Shown here: positions 12,036 to 23,363 of the stretch, piece after piece
Layout: each line of letters begins with the position of its first letter
How positions within the stretch are numbered: the first letter of the stretch is position 1
Origin: Corella eumyota
Taxonomy: Eukaryota > Chordata > Ascidiacea > Phlebobranchia > Corellidae
Reading direction: 5' to 3'
DNA: 64,000 bases
Assembly (NCBI GenBank): GCA_963082875.1
Contig: OY720102.1
Coordinates: 8,778,990-8,842,989, forward strand
Program-made: the position numbers and the translations under genes
The notes under the pieces: generated by a model
What the model was told of the DNA's origin: nothing
Databases searched by the model: none
What the model saw: only the letters and a program-made list of their open reading frames with translations

Positions 12036-13434
12036 CAATTGCAAAATTTGGAAATTCGAGCGCCTATGATTAAGATTTGCCCATCCAATGACAAAATTTA
12101 AAAATTTTGGCGCGTGTGATTAGGATTAGCCTACTCAATTGCAAAATTTGGAAATTCTGGCGCATATGATACCGATTAGCCAATCCAATTGCAAAATTTG
12201 GAATTTCTGGCGCTAATGATTAGGATTAGCCCACCCAATTGCAAAATTTGAAAATTCTAGCGCCTATGATAAAAATTAGCCCACACAATTGCAAAATTTG
12301 GAAATTCTGGCGCTTATGATAACGATTATCCAATCCAATTGCAAAATTTGAAAATTCTGGCGCCTATGATGAGGATTATCATACCCAATTGCAAAATTTG
12401 AAAATTCTGGCGCCAATGATAGAAATTAGCCCACCCAATTGCAATAATTAAAAGTTCTGGCGCCTATGAATAATATTAGGCCACCCAATTGCAAAATTTG
12501 AAAATTCTAGAGCCTATGATAAAAATTAGCTCACACAATTGCAAAATTCGGAATTTCTGGCGCTTATGATTAGGATTAGCATACCCAATTGCAAAATTTG
12601 GAAATTCGAGCGCCTATGATTAAGATTTGCCCATCCAATGACAAAATTTAAAAATTCTGGCACATATGATTAGGATTAGTCCACCCAAATGCAAAAATTA
12701 AAAATTCTGTTGCTTATAATCAAAATTAACCAACCCAATTGTAAAATTTAATAATTCTGGGGCCTATGATTAAGATTAGCCCATCCAATTGCAAAATTTA
12801 AAAATTTTGGCGCCTATGATTAGGATTAGCCCACCCAAATGCAAAATTTCAAAATTATGGCGCCTAAAATAAAAATTAGCCCATCTAATTGCAAAATTTT
12901 GAAATTTTGACGGCTATGATTAGAATTAGCCCACCCAATTGCAAAATTTGAAAATTCTGGCGCCTATGATTAGGATTAGCCCACCCAAATGCAAAATTTC
13001 AAAATTATGGCGCCTAAAATAAAAATTAGCCCATCTAATTGCAAAATTTGGAAATTCTGACGCCTATGATTAGGATTAGCCCACCCAATTCCAAAATTTG
13101 AAAATTCTGGCGCCTATGATAAAAATTAGTTCACACAATTGCAAAATTTGGAATTTCTGGCGCTTATGATTACGAAGAGCCCACCCAATTGCAAAATTTG
13201 AAAATTCTGGCGCCTATGATAAAAATTAACCCACACAATTGCAAAATTTGGAATTTCTGGAGCTTATGTTTAGGATTAGCCTACTCCATTGTAAAATTTA
13301 AAAATTCGAGCGCCTATGAATAAGATTAGCCTATCCAATGGCAAATTTTAAAAATTTTGGCGCATATAATTAGGATTAGCCCACTCAATTGGAAAATTTG
13401 GAAATTCTGGCGCCTATGATTAGGATTAGCCCAC

Positions 13435-15984
13435 TCAATTGCAAAAATTAAAAACTCTGGCGCCTATGATAAAAATTAGCCCACCCAATTGCAAAATTTG
13501 AAAATTCTGGCGCCTATGATAAAAATTAGCCCACACAATTGCGAAATTTGGAAAATCTGGCGCTTATGATAACAATTATCTAATCCAATTGCAAAATTTG
13601 AAAATTCTGGCGCCTATGATGAGGATTATCATACCCAATTGCAAAATTTGAAAATTCTGGCGCCAATGATAGAAATTAGCCCACCCAATTGCAACAATTA
13701 AAATTTCTGGCGCCTATGAATAATATTAGGCCACCCAATTGCAAAATTTGAAAATTCTAGAGCCTATGATAAAAATTAGCTCACACAATTGCAAAATTCG
13801 GAATTTCTGGCGCTTATGATTAAGATTAGCATACCCAATTGCAAAATTTGGAAATTCGAACGCCTATGATTAAGATTTGCCCATCCAATGACAAAATTTA
13901 AAAATTTTGGCGCGTGTGATTAGGATTAGCCCACTCAATTGCAAAATTTGGAAATTCTGGCGCATATGATACCGATTAGCCAATCCAATTGGAAAATTTG
14001 GAATTTCTGGCGCTAATAATTAGGATTAGCCCACCCAATTGCAAAATTTGAAAATTCTGGCGCCTATGATTAAGATTAGCCCAACCAATTGCAAAAGTTG
14101 AAAATTCTGGCGCCAATAATTAGGATTAACCCACCCAAATGCAAAAATTAAAAACTCTGGCGCCTATGATAAAAATTAGCCCACCCAATTGCAAAATTTG
14201 AAAATTCTGGCTCCTATGATAAAAATTAGCCCACACAATTGCGAAATTTGGAAATTCTGGCGCTTATGATAACAATTATCTAATCCAATTGCAAAATTTG
14301 AAAATTCTGGCGCCTATGATGAGGATTTTCATACCCAATTGCAAAATTTGAAAATTCTGGCGCCAATGATAGAAATTAGCCCACCCAATTTCACCAATTA
14401 AAAGTTCTGGCGCTTATGAATAATTTTAGGCCACCCAATTGCAAAATTTGAAAATTCTAGAGCCTATGATAAAAATTAGCTCACACAATTGCAAAATTCG
14501 GAATTTCTGGCGCTTATGATTAAGATTAGCATACCCAATTGCAAAATTTGGAAATTCGAGCGCCTATGATTAAGATTTGCCCATCCAATGACAAAATTTA
14601 AAAATTTTGGCGCGTGTGATTAGGATTAGCCTACTCAATTGCAAAATTTGGAAATTCTGGCGCATATGATACCGATTAGCCAATCCAATTGCAAAATTTG
14701 GAATTTCTGGCGCTAATGATTAGGATTAGCCCACCCAATTGCAAAATTTGAAAATTCTAGCGCCTATGATAAAAATTAGCCCACACAATTGCAAAATTTG
14801 GAAATTCTGGCGCTTATGATAACGATTATCCAATCCAATTGCAAAATTTGAAAATTCTGGCGCCTATGATGAGGATTATCATACCCAATTGCAAAATTTG
14901 AAAATTCTGGCGCCAATGATAGAAATTAGCCCACCCAATTGCAATAATTAAAAGTTCTGGCGCCTATGAATAATATTAGGCCACCCAATTGCAAAATTTG
15001 AAAATTCTAGAGCCTATGATAAAAATTAGCTCACACAATTGCAAAATTCGGAATTTCTGGCGCTTATGATTAGGATTAGCATACCCAATTGCAAAATTTG
15101 GAAATTCGAGCGCCTATGATTAAGATTTGCACATCCAATGACAAAATTTAAAAACTCTGGCACATATGATTAGGATTAGTCCACCCAAATGCAAAAATTA
15201 AAAATTCTGTTGCTTATAATCAAAATTAACCAACCCAATTGTAAAATTTAATAATTCTGGGGCCTATGATTAAGATTAGCCCATCCAATTGCAAAATTTA
15301 AAAATTTTGGCGCCTATGATTAGGATTAGCCCACCCAAATGCAAAATTTCAAAATTATGGCGCCTAAAATAAAAATTAGCCCATCTAATTGCAAAATTTT
15401 GAAATTTTGACGGCTATGATTAGAATTAGCCCACCCAATTGCAAAATTTGAAAATTCTGGCGCCTATGATTAGGATTAGCCCACCCAAATGCAAAATTTC
15501 AAAATTATGGCGCCTAAAATAAAAATTAGCCCATCTAATTGCAAAATTTGGAAATTCTGACGCCTATGATTAGGATTAGCCCACCCAATTCCAAAATTTG
15601 AAAATTCTGGCGCCTATGATAAAAATTAGTTCACACAATTGCAAAATTTGGAATTTCTGGCGCTTATGATTACGAAGAGCCCACCCAATTGCAAAATTTG
15701 AAAATTCTGGCGCCTATGATAAAAATTAACCCACACAATTGCAAAATTTGGAATTTCTGGAGCTTATGTTTAGGATTAGCCTACTCCATTGTAAAATTTA
15801 AAAATTCGAGCGCCTATGAATAAGATTAGCCTATCCAATGGCAAATTTTAAAAATTTTGGCGCATATAATTAGGATTAGCCCACTCAATTGGAAAATTTG
15901 GAAATTCTGGCGCCTATGATTAGGATTAGCCCACTCAATTGCAAAAATTAAAAATTATGGCGCCAATAATAAAAATTAGCCCAC
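13435..15984. repeat. HOR block, 2550 bp, re-copied from about 10192 onward
   Basis: At 13435 a monomer begins as the 6401 type (tcaattgc) but continues aaattaaaaactctgg as at 10192. The following 2.5 kb repeats the block that starts there, including gaaaatctgg, gcaaaagttg, ggctcctat and ccaatttcacc. It omits the 734-bp duplication and the inverted patch. Private changes include aattttagg at 14422 and gcacatcc near 15129. It continues into 15985 as block 3551 continues into 6451. Confidence 0.85.
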
Positions 15985-17726
15985 CCAATTGCAAAAATTA
16001 AAAATTCTGGGGCCTATGATTTAGATTAACCCACCCAATTGCAAAATTTGAAAATTCTGGGGCCTATGATAAAAATTTGCCCACACAATTGCAAAATTTG
16101 GAATTTCTGCCGCTTATGATTAGGATTAGCTCACCTAATTGCAAAATTTGGAATTTCTTGGGCTTATGATTAGGATTAGCCCACCCAATTGCAAAATTTG
16201 AAAATTCTGGCGCCTATGATTAGGATTAGCCCACCTAATTGCAAAAATTGAAAATTCTGGCGCCTATGATTAAAATTAGCCCAACTAATTGCAAAATTTA
16301 AAAATTCTGGTGCTAATAATTAAGATTAACCCACCCAAATGCAAAAATTAAAAACTCTGGCGCCTATGATAAAAATTAGCCCACCCAATTGCAAAATTTG
16401 AAAATTCTGGCGCCTATGAAAAAAATTAGCCCACACAATTGCAAAATTTGAAAATTCTGGCGCTTATGATAACGATTATCCAATCCAATTGCAAAATTTG
16501 AAAATTCTGGCGCCTATGATGAGGATTATCATACCCAATTGCAAAATTTGAAAATTCTGGCGCCAATGATAGAAATTAGACCACCCAATTGCAACAATTA
16601 ATAGTTCTGGCGCCTATAAATAATATTAGGCCACCCAATTGCAAAATTTGAAAGTTCTAGAGCCTATGATAAAAATTAGCTCACACAATTGCAAAATTCG
16701 GAATTTCTGGCGCTTATGATTAGGATTAGCATACCCAATTGCAAAATTTGGAAATTCGAGCGCCTATGATTAAGATTTGCCCATCCAATGACAAAATTTA
16801 AAAATTTTGGCGCGTGTGATTAGGATTAGCCCACTCAATTGCAGAATTTGGAAATTCTGGCGCATATGATTAGGATTAGCCCACCCAAACGCAAAAATTA
16901 AAAATTCTGTTGCTTATAATCAAAATTAACCAACCCAATTGTAAAATTTGGAAATTCTGGGGCCTATGATTAAGATTAGCCCATACAATTGCAAAATTTA
17001 AAAATTTTGGCGCATATGATTAGGATTAGCCAACCCAATTGCAAAATTTGAAAATTCTGGCGCCTATGATTAGGATTAGCCCACCCAAATGCAAAATTAT
17101 GCCGCCTAAAATAAAAATTAGGCCATCTAATTGCAAAATTTAAAAATTTTGGCGCATATGATTAGAATTAGCCCACCCAATTGCAAAATTTGAAAATTCT
17201 GGCGCCTATGATTAGGATTAGCCCACCCAAATGCAAAATTTCAAAATTATGGCGCCTAAAATAAAAATTAGCCCATCTAATTGCAAAATTTGGAAATTCT
17301 GACGCCTATGATTAGGATTAGCCCACCCAATTCCAAAATTTGAAAATTCTGGCGCCTATGATAAAAATTAGTTCACACAATTGCAAAATTTGGAATTTCT
17401 GGCGCTTATGATTACGAAGAGCCCACCCAATTGCAAAATTTGAAAATTCTGGCGCCTATGATAAAAATTAACCCACACAATTGCAAAATTTGGAATTTCT
17501 GGAGCTTATGTTTAGGATTAGCCTACTCCATTGTAAAATTTAAAAATTCGAGCGCCTATGAATAAGATTAGCCTATCCAATAGCAAATTTTAAAAATTTT
17601 GGCGCATATAATTAGGATTCGCCCACTCAATTGGAAAATTTGGAAATTCTGGCGCCTAGGATTAGGATTAGCCCACTCAATTGCAAAAATTAAAAATTAT
17701 GGCGCCAATAATAAAAATTAGCCCAC
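15985..17726. repeat. HOR block, 35 monomers less 8 bp, second copy
   Basis: Copy of 6451-8192 with identical length and the same 8-bp deletion (here 17085-17126). Private differences are few, for example ccaaacgc near 16886 and gccgcctaaa at 17101 in place of ggcgcctaaa. It follows 13435-15984 exactly as 6451 follows 3551-6450, so the two-block order has been duplicated together. Confidence 0.87.
17085..17126. repeat. 42-bp monomer, second copy of the 8-bp deletion
   Basis: Same deletion as at 7551-7592, with one extra change (gccgcc for ggcgcc). It marks common descent of the two 1742-bp blocks. Confidence 0.88.
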
Positions 17727-18826
17727 CCAATTGCAAAAATTAAAAATTCTGGGGCCTATGATTTAGATTAACCCACCCAATTGCAAAATTTGAAAATTCT
17801 GGGGCCTATGATAAAAATTTGCCCACACAATTGCAAAATTTGGAATTTCTGCCGCTTATGATTAGGATTAGCTCACCTAATTGCAAAATTTGGAATTTCT
17901 TGGGCTTATGATTAGGATTAGCCCACCCAATTGCAAAATTTGAAAATTCTGGCGCCTATGATTAGGATTAGCCCACCTAATTGCAAAAATTGAAAATTCT
18001 GGCGCCTATGATTAAAATTAGCCCAACTAATTGCAAAATTTAAAAATTCTGGTGCTAATAATTAAGATTAACCCACCCAAATGCAAAAATTAAAAACTCT
18101 GGCGCCTATGATAAAAATTAGCCCACCCAATTGCAAAATTTGAAAATTCTGGCGCCTATGAAAAAAATTAGCCCACACAATTGCAAAATTTGGAAATTCT
18201 GGCGCTTATGATAACGATTATCCAATCCAATTGCAAAATTTGAAAATTCTGGCGCCTATGATGAGGATTATCATACCCAATTGCAAAATTTGAAAATTCT
18301 GGCGCCAATGATAGAAATTAGACCACCCAATTGCAACAATTAATAGTTCTGGCGCCTATAAATAATATTAGGCCACCCAATTGCAAAATTTGAAAATTCT
18401 AGAGCCTATGATAAAAATTAGCTCACACAATTGCAAAATTCGGAATTTCTGGCGCTTATGATTAGGATTAGCATACCCAATTGCAAAATTTGGAAATTCG
18501 AGCGCCTATGATTAAGATTTGCCCATCCAATGACAAAATTTAAAAATTTTGGCGCGTGTGATTAGGATTAGCCCACTCAATTGCAGAATTTGGAAATTCT
18601 GGCGCATATGATTAGGATTAGCCCACCCAAATGCAAAAATTAAAAATTCTGTTGCTTATAATCAAAATTAACCAACCCAATTGTAAAATTTGGAAATTCT
18701 GGGGCCTATGATTAAGATTAGCCCATACAATTGCAAAATTTAAAAATTTTGGCGCATATGATTAGGATTAGCCCACCCAATTGCAAAATTTGAAAATTCT
18801 GGCGCCTATGATTAGGATTAGCCCAC
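17727..18826. repeat. Partial copy of the 33-monomer HOR block
   Basis: Follows the 8193 block (ggtgctaataatt, tatgaaaaaaatt, attagaccac, tataaataat, then gcgcgtgtg and tgttgcttataatc) for 22 monomers. It is cut short where the next monomer carries the 8-bp deletion of the 1742-bp lineage. Confidence 0.82.
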
Positions 18827-19218
18827 CCAAATGCAAAATTATGGCGCCTAAAATAAAAATTAGGCCATCTAATTGCAAAATTTGGAAATTCTGACGCCTA
18901 TGATTAAGATTAGCCCATACAATTGCAAAATTTAAAAATTTTGGCGCATATGATTAGGATTAGCCCACTCAATTGGAAAATTTGGAAATTCTGGCGCCTA
19001 TGATTAGGATTAGCCCACCCAATTGCAAAAATTAAAAATTATGGCGCCAATGATAAAAATTAGCCCACCCAATTGCAAAAATTAAAAATTCTTGCGCCTA
19101 TGATTTAGATTAACCCACCCAATTGCAAAATTTGAAAATTCTGGGGCCTATGATAAAAATTTGCCTACACAATTGCAAAATTTGGAATTTCTGCCGCTTA
19201 TGATTAGGATTAGCATAC
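18827..19218. repeat. Transition segment into the 21-monomer HOR array
   Basis: Starts with a third 42-bp monomer (18827-18868) and continues with monomers matching the tail of the downstream 21-monomer unit: tcaattgg, the attatggcgccaatgataaa form, attcttgcgcc and aatttgcctac. It is about eight monomers long and joins two HOR lineages. The marker interval 17414-19805 is 2391 bp, meaning 48 monomers less 9 bp. The 9 bp are explained by this 8-bp deletion and the 1-bp deletion at about 19529. Confidence 0.8.
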
Positions 19219-22200
19219 CCAATTGCAAAATTTGGAAATTCGAGCGCCTATGATTAAGATTTGCCCATCCAATGACAAAATTTAAAAATTTTGGCGCGTG
19301 TGATTAGGATTAGCCCACTCAATTGCAGAATTTGGAAATTCTGGCGCATATGATTAGGATTAGCCCACCCAAATGCAAAAATTAAAAATTCTGTTGCTTA
19401 TAATCAAAATTAACCAACCCAATTGTAAAATTTGGAAATTCTGGGGCCTATGATTAAGATTAGCCCATACAATTGCAAAATTTAAAAATTTTGGCGCATA
19501 TGATTAGGATTAGCCCACCCAATTGCAAAATTGAAAATTCTGGCGCCTATGATTAGGATTAGCCCACCCAAATGCAAAATTTCAAAATTATGGCGACTAA
19601 AATAAAAATTAGCCCATCTAATTGCAAAATTTGGAAATTCTGACGCCTATGATTAGGATTAGCCCACCCAATTGCAAAATTTAAAAATTCTGGCGCCTAT
19701 GATGAGAATTATCCTACCCAATTCCAAAATTTGAAAATTCTGGCGCCTATGATAAAAATTAGTTCACACAATTGCAAAATTTGGAATTTCTGGCGCTTAT
19801 GATTACGAAGAGCCCACCCAATTGCAAAATTTGAAAATTCTGGCGCCTATGATAAAAATTAATCCACACAATTGCAAAATTTGGAATTTCTGGCGCTTAT
19901 GTTTAGGATTAGCCTACTCCATTGTAAAATTTAAAAATTCGAGCGCCTATAAATAAGATTAGCCTATTCAATGACAAATTTTAAAAATTTTGGCGCATAT
20001 GATTAGGATTAGCCCACTCAATTGGAAAATTTGGAAATTCTGGCGCCTATGATTAGGATTAGCCCACCCAATTGCAAAAATTAAAAATTATGGCGCCAAT
20101 GATAAAAATTAGCCCACCCAATTGCAAAAATTAAAAATTCTTGCGCCTATGATTTAGATTAACCCACCCAATTGCAAAATTTGAAAATTCTGGGGCCTAT
20201 GATAAAAATTTGCCTACACAATTGCAAAATTTGGAATTTCTGCCGCTTATGATTAGGATTAGCATACCCAATTGCAAAATTTGGAAATTCGAGCGCCTAT
20301 GATTAAGATTTGCCCATCCAATGACAAAATTTAAAAATTTTGGCGCGTGTGATTAGGATTAGCCCACTCAATTGCAGAATTTGGAAATTCTGGCGCATAT
20401 GATTAGGATTAGCCCACCCAAATGCAAAAATTAAAAATTCTGTTGCTTATAATCAAAATTAACCAACCCAATTGTAAAATTTGGAAATTCTGGGGCCTAT
20501 GATTAAGATTAGCCCATACAATTGCAAAATTTAAAAATTTTGGCGCATATGATTAGGATTAGCCCACCCAATTGCAAAATTGAAAATTCTGGCGCCTATG
20601 ATTAGGATTAGCCCACCCAAATGCAAAATTTCAAAATTATGGCGACTAAAAAAAAATTAGCCCATCTAATTGCAAAATTTGGAAATTCTGACGCTTATGA
20701 TTAGGATTAGCCCACCCAATTGCAAAATTTAAAAATTCTGGCGCCTATGATGAGAATTATCCTACCCAATTCCAAAATTTGAAAATTCTGGCGCCTATGA
20801 TAAAAATTAGTTCACACAATTGCAAAATTTGGAATTTCTGGCGCTTATGATTACGAAGAGCCCACCCAATTGCAAAATTTGAAAATTCCGGCGCCTATGA
20901 TAAAAATTAATCCACACAATTGCAAAATTTGGAATTTCTGGGGCTTATGTTTAGGATTAGCCTACTCCATTGTAAAATTTAAAAATTCGAGCGCCTATAA
21001 ATAAGATTAGCCTATTCAATGACAAATTTTAAAAATTTTGGCGCATATGATTAGGATTAGCCCACTCAATTGGAAAATTTGGAAATTCTGGCGCCTATGA
21101 TTAGGATTAGCCCACCCAATTGCAAAAATTAAAAATTATGGCGCCAATGATAAAAATTAGCCCACCCAATTGCAAAAATTAAAAATTCTTGCGCCTATGA
21201 TTTAGATTAACCCACCCAATTGCAAAATTTGAAAATTCTGGGGCCTATGATAAAAATTTGCCTACACAATTGCAAAATTTGGAATTTCTGCCGCTTATGA
21301 TTAGGATTAGCATACCCAATTGCAAAATTTGGAAATTCGAGCGCCTATGATTAAGATTTGCCCATCCAATGACAAAATTTAAAAATTTTGGCGCGTGTGA
21401 TTAGGATTAGCCCACTCAATTGCAGAATTTGGAAATTCTGGCGCATATGATTAGGATTAGCCCACCCAAATGCAAAAATTAAAAATTCTGTTGCTTATAA
21501 TCAAAATTAACCAACCCAATTGTAAAATTTGGAAATTCTGGGGCCTATGATTAAGATTAGCCCATACAATTGCAAAATTTAAAAATTTTGGCGCATATGA
21601 TTAGGATTAGCCCACCCAATTGCAAAATTGAAAATTCTGGCGCCTATGATTAGGATTAGCCCACCCAAATGCAAAATTTCAAAATTATGGCGACTAAAAA
21701 AAAATTAGCCCATCTAATTGCAAAATTTGGAAATTCTGACGCTTATGATTAGGATTAGCCCACCCAATTGCAAAATTTAAAAATTCTGGCGCCTATGATA
21801 AGAATTATCCTACCCAATTCCAAAATTTGAAAATTCTGGCGCCTATGATAAAAATTAGTTCACACAATTGCAAAATTTGGAATTTCTGGCGCTTATGATT
21901 ACGAAGAGCCCACCCAATTGCAAAATTTGAAAATTCTGGCGCCTATGATAAAAATTAATCCACACAATTGCAAAATTTGGAATTTCTGAAGCTTATGTTT
22001 AGGATTAGCCTACTCCACTGTAAAATTTAAAAATTTGAGCGCCTATGAATAAGATTAGCCTATTTAATGGCAAATTTTAAAAATTTTGGCGCATATGATT
22101 AGGATTAGCCCACTCAATTGGAAAATTTGGAAATTCTGGCGCCTATGATTAGGATTAGCCCACCCAATTGCAAAAATTAAAAATTATGGCGCCAATGATA

Positions 22201-22363
22201 AAAATTAGCCCACCCAATTGCAAAAATTAAAAATTCTTGCGCCTATGATTTAGATTAACCCACCCAATTGCAAAATTTGAAAATTCTGGGGCCTATGATA
22301 AAAATTTGCCTACACAATTGCAAAATTTGGAATTTCTGCCGCTTATGATTAGGATTAGCCCAC
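19219..22363. repeat. Three tandem 21-monomer HOR units (1048-1049 bp each)
   Basis: Units begin after agcatac at 19219, 20268 and 21316. All carry a 1-bp deletion giving caaaattgaaaattc instead of caaaatttgaaaattc. Units two and three also share a second 1-bp loss in the actaaaaaaaaatt stretch. Each contains one gcgcgtgtg, one tgttgcttataatc and one gattacgaagag monomer. The third unit is also the left end of the large macro-duplication and ends by switching to the cacctaattgg type at about 22364. Confidence 0.88.
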
Positions 22364-23363
22364 CTAATTGGAAAATTTGGAATTTCTTGGGCTTATGATT
22401 AGGATTAGCCCACCCAATTGCAAAATTTGAAAATTCTGGCGCCTATGATTAGGATTAGCCCATACAAATGCAAAAATTAAAAACTCTGGCGCCTATGATA
22501 AAAATTAGCCCACCCAATTGCAAAATTTGAAAATTCTGGCGCTTATGTTTAGGATTAGCACACCCAATTGCAAAATTTGAAAATTTTGGTGCATATGATA
22601 AAAATTAGCCAACCCAATTTCAAAATTTAATAATTCTGGCGCATATGTTTAGGATTAGCCCACCCAATTGCAAAAATTAAAAATTCTGGCGCTTATAATC
22701 AAAATTAACCAACCCAATTGTAAAATTTGGAAATTCTGGGGCCTATGATTAAGATTAGCCCATCCAATTGCAAAATTTAAAAATTTTGGCGCATATGATT
22801 AGGATTAGCCCACCCAATTGCAAAATTTGAAAATTCTGGCGCCTATGATTAGGATTAGCCCACCCAAATGCAAAAATTGAAAATTATGGCGCCTATGATA
22901 AAAATTAGGCCATCTAATTGCAAAATTTGGAAATTCTGACGCCTATGATTAGGATTAGCCCACCCAATTCCAAAATTTGAAAATTCTGGCGCCTATGATA
23001 AAAATTAGTTCACACAATTGCAAAATTTGGAATTTCTGGCGCTTATGATTACGAAGAGCCCACCCAATTGCAAAATTTGAAAATTCTGGCGCCTATGATA
23101 AAAATTTACCCACACAATTGCAAAATTTGGAATTTCTGGAGCTTATGTTTAGGATTAGCCTACTCCATTGTAAAATTTAAAAATTCGAGCGCCTATGAAT
23201 AAGATTAGCCTATCCAATGGCAAATTTTAAAAATTTTGGCGCATATGATTAGGATTAGCCCACTCAATTGGAAAATTTGGAAATTCTGGCGCCTATGATT
23301 AGGATTAGCCCACCCAATTTCAAAAATTAAAAATTATGGCGCCAATAATAAAAATTAGCCCAC
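22364..23363. repeat. 20-monomer block with the ttggtgcatatg and ccaatttcaaaattt monomers
   Basis: Distinct set of monomers: cacctaattgg, gggcttatg, catacaaatgc, attagcacaccc, ttttggtgcatatg and the ccaatttcaaaatttaataa form. The same set recurs from about 33409, 38006, 40657, 54101, 58698 and 60849. It joins the 21-monomer HORs to the block starting at 23364. Confidence 0.82.

Larger units (their letters stand above)
11114..12590. repeat. 734-bp tandem duplication
   Basis: 11114-11847 is repeated as 11848-12590 (743 bp because of a 9-bp net insertion). Both halves carry ggcgccaatgatag, the rare ccaatttcacc start, tatgaataat, gcgcgtgtg, tatgataccg and gatgaggattatc in the same order. The join lies inside a shortened monomer at 11842. 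The nested block 13435-15984, otherwise a copy of this region, lacks both the duplication and the insertion. Confidence 0.88.
9842..13434. repeat. Enlarged copy of the 58-monomer HOR block
   Basis: Collinear with 3551 onward until 11847, then enlarged by a 734-bp tandem duplication, then collinear again to 13434. The marker interval 9529-13172 is 3643 bp. This equals the 2900 bp of the first copy plus 734 bp (duplication) plus 9 bp (net gain at the inverted patch at 12024). The end is set by the switch at 13435, where sequence returns to the 10192 type. Confidence 0.87.
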
